42,985 nucleotides of DNA from Polaromonas sp. Lineage in GTDB: Bacteria > Pseudomonadota > Gammaproteobacteria > Burkholderiales > Burkholderiaceae_C. The stretch covers positions 1 through 42,985 of the forward strand of contig JAQGMZ010000159.1 in NCBI GenBank assembly GCA_028292045.1, in the 5' to 3' direction. Shown here in pieces: positions 1 to 9,212 of this stretch (the stretch's first letter is position 1; the number at the start of each line of letters is the position of its first letter). Made by a program: the position numbers and the translations under genes. A model generated the notes under the pieces. It was not told the origin of the DNA and made no database searches. It saw only the letters and a list, made by a program, of their open reading frames with translations.

Positions 1-1262
1 TCATGCAAAAAAAGGCAGCAGTCCCTGTAGCCCAGCGTCTGCGCAATCCAGGCAAGGTCGTCGTCGCGGGTGGGCAGCACATGCGTCTGCTGGTCGTCCA
101 GGTACTGGATGCGGTGCTCGACGCGGCGCAAAAACCCGTAGGCCCGGGCCATCGCGTCGGCGGTGTCCTGCGGCATCAGGCCGGCATGCGCCAGGCGCTG
201 CAGCGCCTGCAGCGTGGAGCGGGTTCGCAGTACCGGACATTGTCCGCCGCGCACCACCTGCAGCACCTGCACCGTGAACTCAATCTCGCGGATGCCGCCG
301 CGCGACATCTTCACGTCGTTGGCCCGTTCCGGATGGCCGGCGCAGCGCTTGGCCGCATGCTCGCGGATCTGCCGGTGCAGCACCCGCAGCGCGTCGAACA
401 CGCTGTAGTCCAGGTAGCGGCGGAACACGAACGGCAGCACCGGGCCGCGCAAGGCCTGGGCCGAACGGTCTTCAATGCATGCGAGCGGCGCCACGACACG
501 GCTCTTGAGCCAGGCAAACCGCTCCCATTCACGGCCTTGCGCCTGAAAGTACTCTTCCAGTGCATTGAGCGAAACGGCGGCCGGGCCTGAATTGCCGTTC
601 GGCCGCAGCGCCAGGTCGACCCTGAACACGAATCCGTGCTCGGTGGCATCGCCAATCAGGCTGAACACCGCCCGCACCTGGCGGGCGAAATACTCGTGGT
701 TGGAAATCTGCCCCCGGCCGTCAACGCGGCCGGCGGTCTCGCCGTCGTGGTCATAGACATAGATCAGGTCGATGTCGCTGGACACATTGAGCTCGCGCGC
801 GCCCAGCTTGCCCATGCCGACCACCCACATCCGGGCCGGCGCGCCGACCGCGTCACGGGGCGCGCCATGCTGGGCATCGAGCGCTTCGCAGGAATGGCGC
901 AGCGCCACATCCAGCGCCAGTTCGGCCAGTTCGGTCATGGCGCGGGTCACGACCACCAGCGGTGCCTGCCGGGTGCAGGGGCCATCGCAGTCGAGTACGG
1001 CCAGCCGCTCCAGGACCAGCTGGCGCAGCACGCGCAGCGCTGCGCCGGTGTCCAGCCCCCCCGCCTGCAGGGCATCGAGCGTGGCCTGCATGGCCGGCCG
1101 CAACGGCACGCCGGGTGCCAGCAGCGGCAGCTGGTCGGCATAGCGCCGGCGAATGCGCTGGACATAGCGCGAATAAGAGGACGATGGATCGGGCGCGGCG
1201 TCGGGGGCGGGCGGCCCGGCGGAAAAGGGGGTTTTTGAACAGCCAGTTGAGGAATCAGTCAT
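1..1262 (-). CDS. glnE: Glutamine synthetase adenylyltransferase/adenylyl-removing enzyme, N-terminal part
   Basis: GlnE adenylylates and deadenylylates glutamine synthetase in response to PII state, tuning nitrogen assimilation in the cytoplasm. Reading the minus strand from ATG at 1262 gives 420 uninterrupted residues, and the frame is still open at base 1. The family is usually around 900-950 residues, so this is the N-terminal half, which carries the adenylyl-removase nucleotidyltransferase domain. Visible hallmarks are GMGKLGARELN followed by SSDIDL near residues 147-165 (nucleotide-binding and metal-ligand Asp pair), and the conserved SRGGIREIEF block near 320-330. The first ~25 residues are low-complexity and Pro/Ala-rich, so a start slightly inside is possible. 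It diverges from yhdP across about 70 bp, an arrangement I recall from related beta-proteobacteria. No frame damage is seen within the window. Confidence 0.93.
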   Translation of the reverse strand, partial: MTDSSTGCSKTPFSAGPPAPDAAPDPSSSYSRYVQRIRRRYADQLPLLAPGVPLRPAMQATLDALQAGGLDTGAALRVLRQLVLERLAVLDCDGPCTRQAPLVVVTRAMTELAELALDVALRHSCEALDAQHGAPRDAVGAPARMWVVGMGKLGARELNVSSDIDLIYVYDHDGETAGRVDGRGQISNHEYFARQVRAVFSLIGDATEHGFVFRVDLALRPNGNSGPAAVSLNALEEYFQAQGREWERFAWLKSRVVAPLACIEDRSAQALRGPVLPFVFRRYLDYSVFDALRVLHRQIREHAAKRCAGHPERANDVKMSRGGIREIEFTVQVLQVVRGGQCPVLRTRSTLQALQRLAHAGLMPQDTADAMARAYGFLRRVEHRIQYLDDQQTHVLPTRDDDLAWIAQTLGYRDCCLFLH

Positions 1263-1333
1263 CACACTACTTCACAAACTTCGTGGTTCTGCGCCGGCCG
1301 GTCAAACCGTCGGCGGTCATAATTCTCGGCTCC

Positions 1334-4300
1334 ATGGAGCCCAACCCCATCCTGCCCTCCCCACCGTCGCGGCGCCTGCGATGGGTGGCCTCGGCCCTGC
1401 GCGGCCTGCTGTGGCTGGTGGCATCGGCCTGGCTGCTGTTCGGCTTGAGCTGGTGGGCGCTTCACGGCTGGATTGTGCCGCGAATTGCCGAGTTCCGTCC
1501 GCAGCTCGAAGCCCGGGCCAGCCACGCGCTGGGGGTGCCGGTGCGCATCGGCCGGATCACCGGCAGCTCGCGGGGCGCCATTCCGTCTTTCGAGCTGCAT
1601 GACGTCAGCCTGCTCGACGCCCAGGGGCGCGAAGCCGTGCGGCTGCCGCATGTGCAGGGCGCGCTGTCGCCTTCCTCGCTGTGGGGTCTTGGCTTCGAGC
1701 AGCTGGTGATCGACCGGCCGGAAGTGGACATCCGCCGCGCCGCCGACGGGAAAATCTTCATCGGCGGCCTGGATGTCTCGAAAGACGCCGACACCGGCCA
1801 TAGCGCCGTGGCCGACTGGCTGTTCGCCCAGACCGAATTTGTCGTGCGCGGGGGCACCGTGCGCTGGACCGACGAGCTGCGGCCGGCGCCGCCGCTGGCC
1901 CTGGCCCAGGTCGACGCCGTGATGCGCAATGGCCAGCGCCGCCACCAGATGCGGCTGGACGCGACGCCGCCGCCTGAGTGGGGCGACCGTTTCAGCGTCC
2001 GGGCAATCTTCAGGCAGCCGCTGCTGTCGCGGCGCAGCGGCGATTTTCTGAACTGGAGCGGGCAGGTGTATGGCGAGTTTGGCCGGGTCGACGTGTCGCG
2101 CGTGCAGCAGTACGCCGGCCTGGAAAAGCTCGGCATCGCGCTGAACCGGGGGCAGGGCGCGCTGCGCGCCTGGTCCGATGTGCACAAGGGAAAAGTGACC
2201 GGCGCGCTGGTCGATGTGGCGCTGCGGGACGTGGACGCCCGGCTGGGCGCCGAACTCGAGCCGCTGGCCTTCGACACCCTGGCCGGGCGCGTGGCCGCCA
2301 GCCAGCATGCCGGCGGCTTTGATTTCAGCACCGAAGGCCTGCAGTTCGGCACCCGGGACGGCCTGCGGTGGCCGGGCGGCAACCTGGCGCTGGTGCATGC
2401 CCGCGCGTCCGGCAGTGCCGCCGCCTACACCACCCTCAAGGCCGACAAGCTGGACCTGGCCGCCCTGGCCCGGGTGGCCGGTCGCCTGCCGCTGGACCCG
2501 GACGCGCACGCGCTGGTGGCCTCCTTCGCGCCACGGGGGCTGGTGGAAACGCTGGACGCCCGCTGGCAGGGCCCGCTCAACGAACCTTCAACCTTTAGCG
2601 CCAAAGGCCGTGTGTCGGCCCTGGCTGTTGCCGCGCTGCCCGCCGCCGCCAGCACAGCGCAGCCGGTGCCCGGCCGGCCCGGCGTGAGCGGCGCCACGGT
2701 GGACTTCAGCTTCACCCAGAACGGCGGCCAGGCCAGCGTGAAGATCGCCCGGGGCGGCCTTGAGCTGCCCGGTGTTTTCGAAGAATCCAGGCTGCTGCTC
2801 GACCAGTTGTCGGGGCAGGCGCAATGGAAGCAAGCGGGGGGTGAAATCGACCTGCAGCTGCGCGACCTGAAGTTTGAAAACGCCGACGTCCAGGGCCAGG
2901 CCCAGGTCCGCTGGCGCACCGACAACGCCAGCGCCGGCCCGCCCGGGCCGGGCGAACCGGCGGACCGCCGCTTCCCCGGCATCCTGAACCTGCAGGGCAG
3001 CCTGAGCCGGGGCGACGCCAGCCGGGTGCACCGCTACCTGCCGCTGGTGCTGGGAAACGATGCGCGGCACTATGTGCGGCAGGCGGTCACCAAGGGCCAG
3101 GTCAGCGATGTCAGGTTCAAGATCAACGGGCCGGTGCTGCACCTGCCTTTCGCCAACCCGGCGCTGGGGGATTTCGAAGTGTCCGCCAAGGTGCGAAACG
3201 CGCATTTCGCCTATGTGCCGGCTTCGCTGCAGCCGCCCGGCGCCGCACCCTGGCCGGCGCTGACCGACCTCGGCGGGGAGCTGGTTTTCAGCCGCGCTTC
3301 ATTCGAGATCAAGGGCGCCGCCGGCCGGGTCGCCGGCCTGCCGGGCCTGCAGCTGGTCAAGGGCAGCGCGCGCATCGCCAACCTGGAGCATCAGCCCACG
3401 GTGGAGGCGGCGGTGGAGATCAAGGGTGCCTTGTCCGACGCGCTGGGCTTTGTCAACACCTCCCCGGTGGGCCAGATGACCGGCCAGGCCCTGGCCAAAG
3501 TGGCCGCGGGCGGCGTAGCCGACTACCGTTTCCGCCTGCGCCTGCCGATTGACGACATCGACAGCTCGACGGTCGAGGGCACGGTCAGCCTGCCGGGCAA
3601 CGACCTGCGTTTTGCGCCCCAGGCGCCGCTGCTCAGCCAGCTCAAGGGCGTGGTGAACGTGACCGACCTGGGCTTCAGCGTGGCCGGCGCCCAGGCGCGG
3701 CTGCTGGGCGGCGACATCCGCATCGACGGCGGAACGCAGGCGCAGGCCGCAGCGTCCGGCGCAAAGACCAGCGTTGCCCTCAGGGCCCAGGGCACGGTCA
3801 CCGCAGACGGGCTGCGCCAGTCGCCAGAACTGGGGCCGGTGTCGCGCATGGCCCGGCATGCCAGCGGCAGCGCGGCCTACACCGCCGCCCTCCTGTTCCG
3901 CCAGGGCGTTCCGGAAGTGATCGTGTCCAGCAGCCTGCAGGGCCTGGCGCTGGACCTGCCAGCGCCGCTGGCCAAGCCGGCCGAAAGCGCCTTGCCGCTG
4001 CGTTTCGAGACCCAGTTGGTGCCGGGCTCGATGGACGCCGGCCAGGCGCTGCGGGACCAGCTGTCGGTCAGCATCGGGCGGGTGGTCGCGGTCAGCTACC
4101 TGCGCGACCTCAGCGGCGCCGAAGCCCGCGTCATCCGGGGGAGCGTGGGCGTCGGGCTGGATACCGGCGAATCGGCGCCCGCGCCGGACACTGGCGTGGG
4201 CGCCCATGTCAACCTGGCGGCGGTGGACCTGGATGCCTGGGAAAGCGTGCTGGGCGATGCCACCGGCGCCGCCACGCCGCCAGCCGCGGCCAGCCCTCCC

Positions 4301-5488
4301 GCCGGGCAGGCCGCCGCCCTGGCCTACCTGCCCCGCGTCATGGCGATACGCGCCAAAGAACTGAAAGTGCAGGGGCGCACCCTGCACAACGTGGTGGTGG
4401 GCGCCAGCCGCGAAGGGCTGAACTGGCGCGCCAATGTCGAAGCCGCCGAACTCGATGGCTACCTGGAGTTTCGCCAGCCTGCCGCGCAGGGCGCCGGTCT
4501 GGTCTATGCGCGGCTTTCCCGCCTGAACCTGGCCGCCAGCGAAGCCAGCGAGGTCGAGGCGATCCTGGACCAGCAGCCCGCCAGCATTCCGGCGCTCGAC
4601 ATCGTGGTGGACAACCTGGAACTGCGCGGCAAGAAGCTGGGACGGGTCGAGATCGAGGCGGTCAACCGGGTCGGGGCGCTTGCCGAGGGCGGCGTGCGCG
4701 AGTGGCGGCTGAACAAGTTCAACATCATCCTCCCCGAAGCCGTGCTGACCGCCACCGGCAACTGGGCGGCCGTGCCTGCCGGCCCCCGCGCCCCGCGGCC
4801 GCTGAGCGAACGCCGCCGGGCCCTGATGAACTTCAGGCTCGACATTGCCGATTCGGGCGAACTGCTGGCGCGTTTCGGCATGAAGGGCGTGATCCGGCGC
4901 GGCAAGGGCGCGATGGAAGGCCAGATCGCCTGGATGGGTTCGCCGCTGAGCCTGGACTACCCGAGCCTGAACGGCGAATTCCGGGTCGATGTGGCATCGG
5001 GCCAGTTCATGAAGGCCGACCCGGGCATCGCCAAGCTGCTGGGCGTGCTCAGCCTGCAGTCGCTGCCGCGCCGGCTGACGCTGGATTTCCGCGATGTTTT
5101 CTCGCAGGGCTTCGCCTTTGACTTCATTCGCGGCGATGTGTCGGTTCGCCAGGGCGTGGCGCAGACCAACAACCTGCAGATGAGCGGCGTCAATGCCGCC
5201 GTGCTGATGGAAGGCAGCGCCGGCCTGGCCGATGAGACGCAACATCTCAAGGTGGTCGTGGTGCCCGAGATCAACGCCGGAACCGCCTCGTTGATTGCCA
5301 CCGCCATCAACCCGGTGGTCGGCCTGGGCAGCTTTCTGGCGCAGATGTTCCTGCGCCGGCCGCTGATGGAGGCGGCGACCCAGGAATTCCAGATTGACGG
5401 CAGCTGGCACGACCCGATAATCACCCGCATCGACCGCAAGGCGCGGGCAAAAGCCCAGGCGGGCGAAACCTCGCTGCAGACCCGTTAA
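1334..5488 (+). CDS. yhdP: YhdP family AsmA-like envelope protein (TIGR02099 type)
   Basis: This is a very large AsmA-like protein of 1384 residues (E. coli YhdP is about 1270). Family members are anchored in the inner membrane, span the periplasm, and have been linked to phospholipid movement to the outer membrane. One membrane segment lies at about residues 17-45 (Trp/Leu-rich, ending WALHGWIVPRI). A long periplasmic part built of repetitive beta-type blocks follows, and the C-terminal region has the typical block around NLQMSGVNAAVLMEGSAGLADETQ and a final Ala/Ile-rich segment before a basic tail. The reading frame is open from 962, but that upstream part lies antisense to glnE. ATG 1334 immediately precedes the membrane segment and is the plausible start. 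No clear Shine-Dalgarno is seen; a CATAAT element at 1318-1323 lies just upstream. The next gene follows after 13 bp, suggesting cotranscription. Confidence 0.88.
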   Translation: MEPNPILPSPPSRRLRWVASALRGLLWLVASAWLLFGLSWWALHGWIVPRIAEFRPQLEARASHALGVPVRIGRITGSSRGAIPSFELHDVSLLDAQGREAVRLPHVQGALSPSSLWGLGFEQLVIDRPEVDIRRAADGKIFIGGLDVSKDADTGHSAVADWLFAQTEFVVRGGTVRWTDELRPAPPLALAQVDAVMRNGQRRHQMRLDATPPPEWGDRFSVRAIFRQPLLSRRSGDFLNWSGQVYGEFGRVDVSRVQQYAGLEKLGIALNRGQGALRAWSDVHKGKVTGALVDVALRDVDARLGAELEPLAFDTLAGRVAASQHAGGFDFSTEGLQFGTRDGLRWPGGNLALVHARASGSAAAYTTLKADKLDLAALARVAGRLPLDPDAHALVASFAPRGLVETLDARWQGPLNEPSTFSAKGRVSALAVAALPAAASTAQPVPGRPGVSGATVDFSFTQNGGQASVKIARGGLELPGVFEESRLLLDQLSGQAQWKQAGGEIDLQLRDLKFENADVQGQAQVRWRTDNASAGPPGPGEPADRRFPGILNLQGSLSRGDASRVHRYLPLVLGNDARHYVRQAVTKGQVSDVRFKINGPVLHLPFANPALGDFEVSAKVRNAHFAYVPASLQPPGAAPWPALTDLGGELVFSRASFEIKGAAGRVAGLPGLQLVKGSARIANLEHQPTVEAAVEIKGALSDALGFVNTSPVGQMTGQALAKVAAGGVADYRFRLRLPIDDIDSSTVEGTVSLPGNDLRFAPQAPLLSQLKGVVNVTDLGFSVAGAQARLLGGDIRIDGGTQAQAAASGAKTSVALRAQGTVTADGLRQSPELGPVSRMARHASGSAAYTAALLFRQGVPEVIVSSSLQGLALDLPAPLAKPAESALPLRFETQLVPGSMDAGQALRDQLSVSIGRVVAVSYLRDLSGAEARVIRGSVGVGLDTGESAPAPDTGVGAHVNLAAVDLDAWESVLGDATGAATPPAAASPPAGQAAALAYLPRVMAIRAKELKVQGRTLHNVVVGASREGLNWRANVEAAELDGYLEFRQPAAQGAGLVYARLSRLNLAASEASEVEAILDQQPASIPALDIVVDNLELRGKKLGRVEIEAVNRVGALAEGGVREWRLNKFNIILPEAVLTATGNWAAVPAGPRAPRPLSERRRALMNFRLDIADSGELLARFGMKGVIRRGKGAMEGQIAWMGSPLSLDYPSLNGEFRVDVASGQFMKADPGIAKLLGVLSLQSLPRRLTLDFRDVFSQGFAFDFIRGDVSVRQGVAQTNNLQMSGVNAAVLMEGSAGLADETQHLKVVVVPEINAGTASLIATAINPVVGLGSFLAQMFLRRPLMEAATQEFQIDGSWHDPIITRIDRKARAKAQAGETSLQTR

Positions 5489-5501
5489 CCATGGACACAA
5501 C

Positions 5502-6308
5502 ATGAAAATAGCTGCCATCCAGATGGTGTCCGGCGCCGGTGTGCAGGACAACCTGGACGCGGCGCGCCTGCTGCTGGCCCAGGCTGCGGAGCAGGGCGCC
5601 GAACTGGCCGTCCTGCCGGAATATTTCTGCGTGATGGGCCTGAAGGACACCGACAAGCTCAAGGTCCGCGAACCGGCGGGCAGCGGCCTGATCCAGGACT
5701 TCCTGAGCCGTACGGCGCGTGAACTCGACCTCTGGATCGTCGGCGGCACGCTGCCCACGGCCACGGGCAAGTCCGGCCGTGCGTTCAACAGCTCGCTGGC
5801 CTATGCGCCCTCGGGCACCTGCATTGCGCGCTACGACAAGATCCACCTCTTCCGCTTTGCCCAGGGCGATGAAGCCCATGACGAAACCCGCGTGCTGGAC
5901 GCCGGTTCGCAGCCGGTGCGCTTCGAACTGGCTTCGCGCGACGGCCACAGCTACACGGTCGGCCTGAGCGTGTGCTACGACCTGCGTTTCCCCGAGCTGT
6001 ACCGCGCCCTGAAGGCTGACTTGCTGCTGGTGCCCAGCGCCTTCACCTATGTCACCGGCCAGGCGCACTGGGAGCTGCTGCTGCGCGCCCGGGCGGTTGA
6101 AAACCTGGCTTACGTGGCGGCCGCGGCGCAGGGCGGCACGCATGAGAACGGCCGCCGCACCTGGGGCCACAGCATGGTCGTCGGCCCCTGGGGCGAGGTG
6201 ATGGCCGAGCAGGCCGAAGGGCCAGGCGTGGTCATGGGCGAGTTGCAGGCCAGCCGGCTGCAAGAGGTACGCCAGCGCCTGCCGGCGCTGAACCACCGCG
6301 TGCTGTGA
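5502..6308 (+). CDS. Carbon-nitrogen hydrolase (nitrilase superfamily, NIT1-like amidase)
   Basis: A 268-residue cytoplasmic nitrilase-superfamily enzyme. The full catalytic triad is visible: Glu40 in LPEYF, Lys113 in YDKIHLF, and Cys158 in VCYDLRFPELYR. Length and motif wording fit the Nit1/deaminated-glutathione-amidase branch, which cleans up alpha-ketoglutaramate-type derivatives of glutathione; assigning that substrate here is inference. Other branch members (omega-amidase, carbamoylase) cannot be excluded from motifs alone. The ATG at 5502 is 13 bp after yhdP, and the sensor kinase starts 4 bp after the stop, so it is probably the second gene of a yhdP-amidase-kinase-regulator transcript. 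Confidence 0.9.
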   Translation: MKIAAIQMVSGAGVQDNLDAARLLLAQAAEQGAELAVLPEYFCVMGLKDTDKLKVREPAGSGLIQDFLSRTARELDLWIVGGTLPTATGKSGRAFNSSLAYAPSGTCIARYDKIHLFRFAQGDEAHDETRVLDAGSQPVRFELASRDGHSYTVGLSVCYDLRFPELYRALKADLLLVPSAFTYVTGQAHWELLLRARAVENLAYVAAAAQGGTHENGRRTWGHSMVVGPWGEVMAEQAEGPGVVMGELQASRLQEVRQRLPALNHRVL

Positions 6309-6312
6309 GCCG

Positions 6313-8409
6313 ATGCGGCTGAACTTTCCGGGGCCGGCCGGCCCGGCCGGCCGGCGCGGCGCCCTGTGGCTGCTGCTGCTTGCGCTGGTCGTGGCCCTGC
6401 TGGGGCTGCTGGTCTGGCTGGCCGGGCGCTACGAGTCCAGCCTGGTGCAAAGCCGGCTGGAAGACAACGCGACCCTGGCCGTCACCGACATCCGCTCCGG
6501 CCTGAACCGCAACCTCCAGGCGGTGCAGGCGCTGCATGTGCGCGAGCGCAGCGCCCTGGCCTGGCGCGTGCCGGCAGCCCAGCTGCTGCGCGAGCACCGG
6601 GAAATCCTGCGGCTGGAGTGGCGCGATGAAAACCTGAACATGCTCGGCTTGGTCGAAACGCCGTACCGGACGCCGGTCTTTGAACAGCTGGACCGCGCCA
6701 GCCTGCAGGCCGATGTGGTCCTGTCCTGCAACGCCGCCCGCCGCATGAGCAGCGCGACCTACTCAAGCAGCTACTTCCTGCCCCAGACCGACGGGCTGGG
6801 CCTGGAGGTGGCCGACATGTGCCTGCCCCTGACCCAGGCGGGCCGCCTGGCGGGCTACGCGGTGGTCACTTATTCGCTGCAGAGCCTGCTGAGCGACCTG
6901 GTCAGCAAAACCCTGTCGCACGGCATCGGCCTGTCCCTGACCGAGGCGGACGGCACGCGCCTGGCCCTGTACGGCGCGCCGGCACGCGCAAGCCGCACGT
7001 TCGTGGCCCGGCAATTGCTCGACCTGACCGGCACCACCTTTGTGCTGCGGATGGAAAGCCGCCTGGGCACGCCGGCCCTGTTCCCGAATATCCTGACCGC
7101 CCTGGTCACGGCCATGTCGCTGGCCCTGATGGCCGTGCTGTTCCTGCTGGGCCGGGACATGCGCCGGCGCCTGCAGGTCGAGCACGACCTGGGCGAGGCG
7201 CTGGCGTTTCGCAAGGCGATGGAAGACTCGCTGCTGACCGGGCTGCGCGCCCGGGACCTGCAGGGCCGCATCACCTACGTCAACCCGGCGTTTTGCAAAA
7301 TGGTGGGCGTCGAGGCGCAGGAGCTGCTCAACCAGAGCATGCCGTCGGCCTATTGGCCGCCCGAGCTGGCCGGTGTCTACCAGCGCCGCCAGGAAATGCG
7401 CCTGGCCGGCAAACAGCTGCCCAGGGAAGGCCATGAGTCGGTGTTCATGCGCAAGGACGGCACCCGGTTTCCGGTGCTCATCATGGAGGCGCCGCTGATC
7501 AACGCGGTGGGCAAGCACACCGGCTGGATGAGCGCCATCCTCGATGTCAGCGAGCAGCGCCGCACCGAGGAGCTGTCGCGCGCCAGCCAGGACCGGCTGC
7601 AGGCCAGCGCCCGGCTGGCCATGGTCGGGGAAATGGCGTCGCTGCTCAGCCACGAGCTGAACCAGCCGCTGGCGGCCATTTCGAGCTACGCCACCGGGTC
7701 GCTCAACCTCTTGCGGGATGAATCGGCGGGCAGCGGCGCGCCGGATGCGCCGGGCTTGTCCGGTGACCTGCAGCTGGCCATGCGCCGCATCGCGGAGCAG
7801 GCCGAGCGGGCCGGCAAGGTGATCAGGAGCGTGCATGACTTTGTGCGCCGCAGCGACCGGGTGCGCGAGGCGGTCGAGCCGCACGCCCTGCTCGAAGCCA
7901 TCATGCCGCTGGTCATTTTGCAGGCGCGCAAGCTGGGGGTGCGCATCAGCCTGGAAGTCGACGCAGCCTGCCCGCCCGTGCTGTGCGACCGCACCATGGT
8001 CGAGCAGGTGCTGCTGAACCTGGCGCGCAACGGCATGCAGGCGATGCAGGGCGGCGATGACCCCGAGCCGGCGGCCGCCTCCCTGGCGCAGCCTGAAAAA
8101 GTGCTGGCCTTGCGCATCCGGCCGGCGCTGCCGGGCGCGCACGGCGCCTGGGTCGAGTTTGCCGTGATCGACCAGGGCGAAGGCATTTCCGCCGAAGTCG
8201 CCCGGCAGCTGTTCACCCCTTTCTTCACCACCCGCAAAGAAGGCATGGGCCTGGGCCTGAGCCTGTGCCGCACGGTCATCGAGCAGCACGGCGGCTGCCT
8301 GGGCTATGAAAACGGGCAGCCGCAGGGTACTATTTTCAGCTTTACCCTGCCGGTGGCCGTGGCGCCTGCGGCCGGCGAGCCGGTGAACTCGGCGCTTGCA
8401 GAAAGCTGA
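6313..8409 (+). CDS. PAS-domain sensor histidine kinase, DctS-like
   Basis: A 698-residue membrane sensor kinase. Membrane segments lie near residues 15-38 and 257-280, bracketing a ~220-residue periplasmic sensor region. A PAS/PAC module follows (about 295-415, GLRARDLQGRITYVNPAFCKMVG). The HisKA phospho-acceptor is His447 in LLSHELNQP. The HATPase domain has an N-box around Asn569-Asn573, DQGEGIS at 620-626, and a GMGLGLSL glycine box near 645. The wording of the PAS and HisKA blocks resembles DctS-type kinases that sense C4-dicarboxylates; the ligand here is not known. The stop is 1 bp before the response regulator's ATG, so the two proteins are very likely partners. A basic N-terminus rich in Pro and Gly precedes the first membrane helix. 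Confidence 0.9.
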   Translation: MRLNFPGPAGPAGRRGALWLLLLALVVALLGLLVWLAGRYESSLVQSRLEDNATLAVTDIRSGLNRNLQAVQALHVRERSALAWRVPAAQLLREHREILRLEWRDENLNMLGLVETPYRTPVFEQLDRASLQADVVLSCNAARRMSSATYSSSYFLPQTDGLGLEVADMCLPLTQAGRLAGYAVVTYSLQSLLSDLVSKTLSHGIGLSLTEADGTRLALYGAPARASRTFVARQLLDLTGTTFVLRMESRLGTPALFPNILTALVTAMSLALMAVLFLLGRDMRRRLQVEHDLGEALAFRKAMEDSLLTGLRARDLQGRITYVNPAFCKMVGVEAQELLNQSMPSAYWPPELAGVYQRRQEMRLAGKQLPREGHESVFMRKDGTRFPVLIMEAPLINAVGKHTGWMSAILDVSEQRRTEELSRASQDRLQASARLAMVGEMASLLSHELNQPLAAISSYATGSLNLLRDESAGSGAPDAPGLSGDLQLAMRRIAEQAERAGKVIRSVHDFVRRSDRVREAVEPHALLEAIMPLVILQARKLGVRISLEVDAACPPVLCDRTMVEQVLLNLARNGMQAMQGGDDPEPAAASLAQPEKVLALRIRPALPGAHGAWVEFAVIDQGEGISAEVARQLFTPFFTTRKEGMGLGLSLCRTVIEQHGGCLGYENGQPQGTIFSFTLPVAVAPAAGEPVNSALAES

Positions 8410-8410
8410 C

Positions 8411-9037
8411 ATGGAACCGATCCACAATGCCGCCGTCTATATCGTCGATGACGACAAGGGCGTGCGCGACGCCCTGGCCTGGCTGCTGCGCTCCAGGCGC
8501 CTGCCCAGCGAGTCGTTCGACAGCGGCGAAGCCTTCGATGCCCGGGTGTCGCAGGGGTTTGAGGTGCGCACGCCCTCGTGCGTCCTGCTCGATGTGCGCA
8601 TGAATGGGCTGAGCGGGCTGGCCATGTTTGAAAAGCTGATCGCCTATGGCCTGCTGCCGACCCTGCCGGTGATTTTCCTGACCGGCCATGCCGACGTTCC
8701 GACCGCCGTCGATTCGGTCAAGCGCGGCGCCTTCGATTTTTTTGAAAAGCCGTTTTCAGACAACGCCCTGGTGGACCGCATCGAGCAGGCGCTGGCCCGG
8801 TCGGCCGCCGCGCTGGTCCTGCAAAGCCAGGCCACCGGCCTGCGCGCCCAGCTGGACAGCCTGACCGAGCGCGAGCGCGCGGTCATGGAACGCGTGGTGG
8901 AAGGCCTGCCCAACAAGCTGGTCGCCGACCAGCTCGACATCAGCGTGCGGACCGTCGAAGTGCACCGGGCCCGGGTTTTTGAGAAAATGGGCGTCAAGTC
9001 GGCGGTCGAGCTGGCCAACCTGCTGCGCAGCCTGTAG
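8411..9037 (+). CDS. FixJ/DctR-type response regulator with LuxR helix-turn-helix
   Basis: A 208-residue two-domain response regulator. The receiver domain begins VYIVDDDKGVRDAL, with phospho-acceptor Asp61 in LLDVRM and Lys113 in FFEKPF. The C-terminal GerE/LuxR DNA-binding domain spans about residues 147-206 (LTERERAVMERVVEGLPNK, then VRTVEVHRARVFEKM). A TTG at 8396 would add five residues overlapping the kinase gene; ATG 8411, one base after the kinase stop, is preferred. It is cotranscribed with, and presumably phosphorylated by, the upstream kinase. Its targets are unknown; no obvious transporter genes sit next to it in this window. Confidence 0.92.
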   Translation: MEPIHNAAVYIVDDDKGVRDALAWLLRSRRLPSESFDSGEAFDARVSQGFEVRTPSCVLLDVRMNGLSGLAMFEKLIAYGLLPTLPVIFLTGHADVPTAVDSVKRGAFDFFEKPFSDNALVDRIEQALARSAAALVLQSQATGLRAQLDSLTERERAVMERVVEGLPNKLVADQLDISVRTVEVHRARVFEKMGVKSAVELANLLRSL

Positions 9038-9047
9038 CGCGCAATCT

Positions 9048-9212
9048 TCAGCGCATGGGGCCCTTATTTTTTTCTTCATGTTCCTCATCGGTCGCGGTTT
9101 GCGCCGGAGGGTCTTTCAGTTCACCCTTTTGACGGCCCGAAAACATCGTCCACCACACAATGAACACCAGCAGCAGCAGCGCGCCCAGCGCTTCCAGTAA
9201 AAGTAAGGTCAT
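9048..9212 (-). CDS. Small single-span membrane protein (54 residues)
   Basis: A short minus-strand gene encoding 54 residues. A hydrophobic N-terminal helix (MTLLLLEALGALLLLVFIVWW) is followed by TMFSGRQKGELKD and a highly charged, Glu/Lys-rich cytoplasmic-looking tail. A GGAAA Shine-Dalgarno-like element sits about six bases upstream of its ATG on the minus strand, better than the one for the neighbouring plus-strand gene. The stop is 10 bp from the convergent response regulator. I do not recognise a named family and give no function. The start codon overlaps the proposed mltA start on the opposite strand (CATG at 9210-9213). A longer in-frame extension up to 9563 exists, but it would lie antisense through mltA and is not believed. 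Confidence 0.65.
   Translation of the reverse strand: MTLLLLEALGALLLLVFIVWWTMFSGRQKGELKDPPAQTATDEEHEEKNKGPMR

Noticed and set aside
962-1333. Upstream extension of the yhdP frame beginning at 962
   Set aside because: It lies antisense through glnE, has no signal or membrane features, and the yhdP membrane helix begins just after ATG 1334.
3299-5788. 829-codon open frame on the minus strand
   Set aside because: Antisense to yhdP and the amidase; composition (His/Gln/Arg-rich) is typical of a GC-rich shadow frame with no domain.
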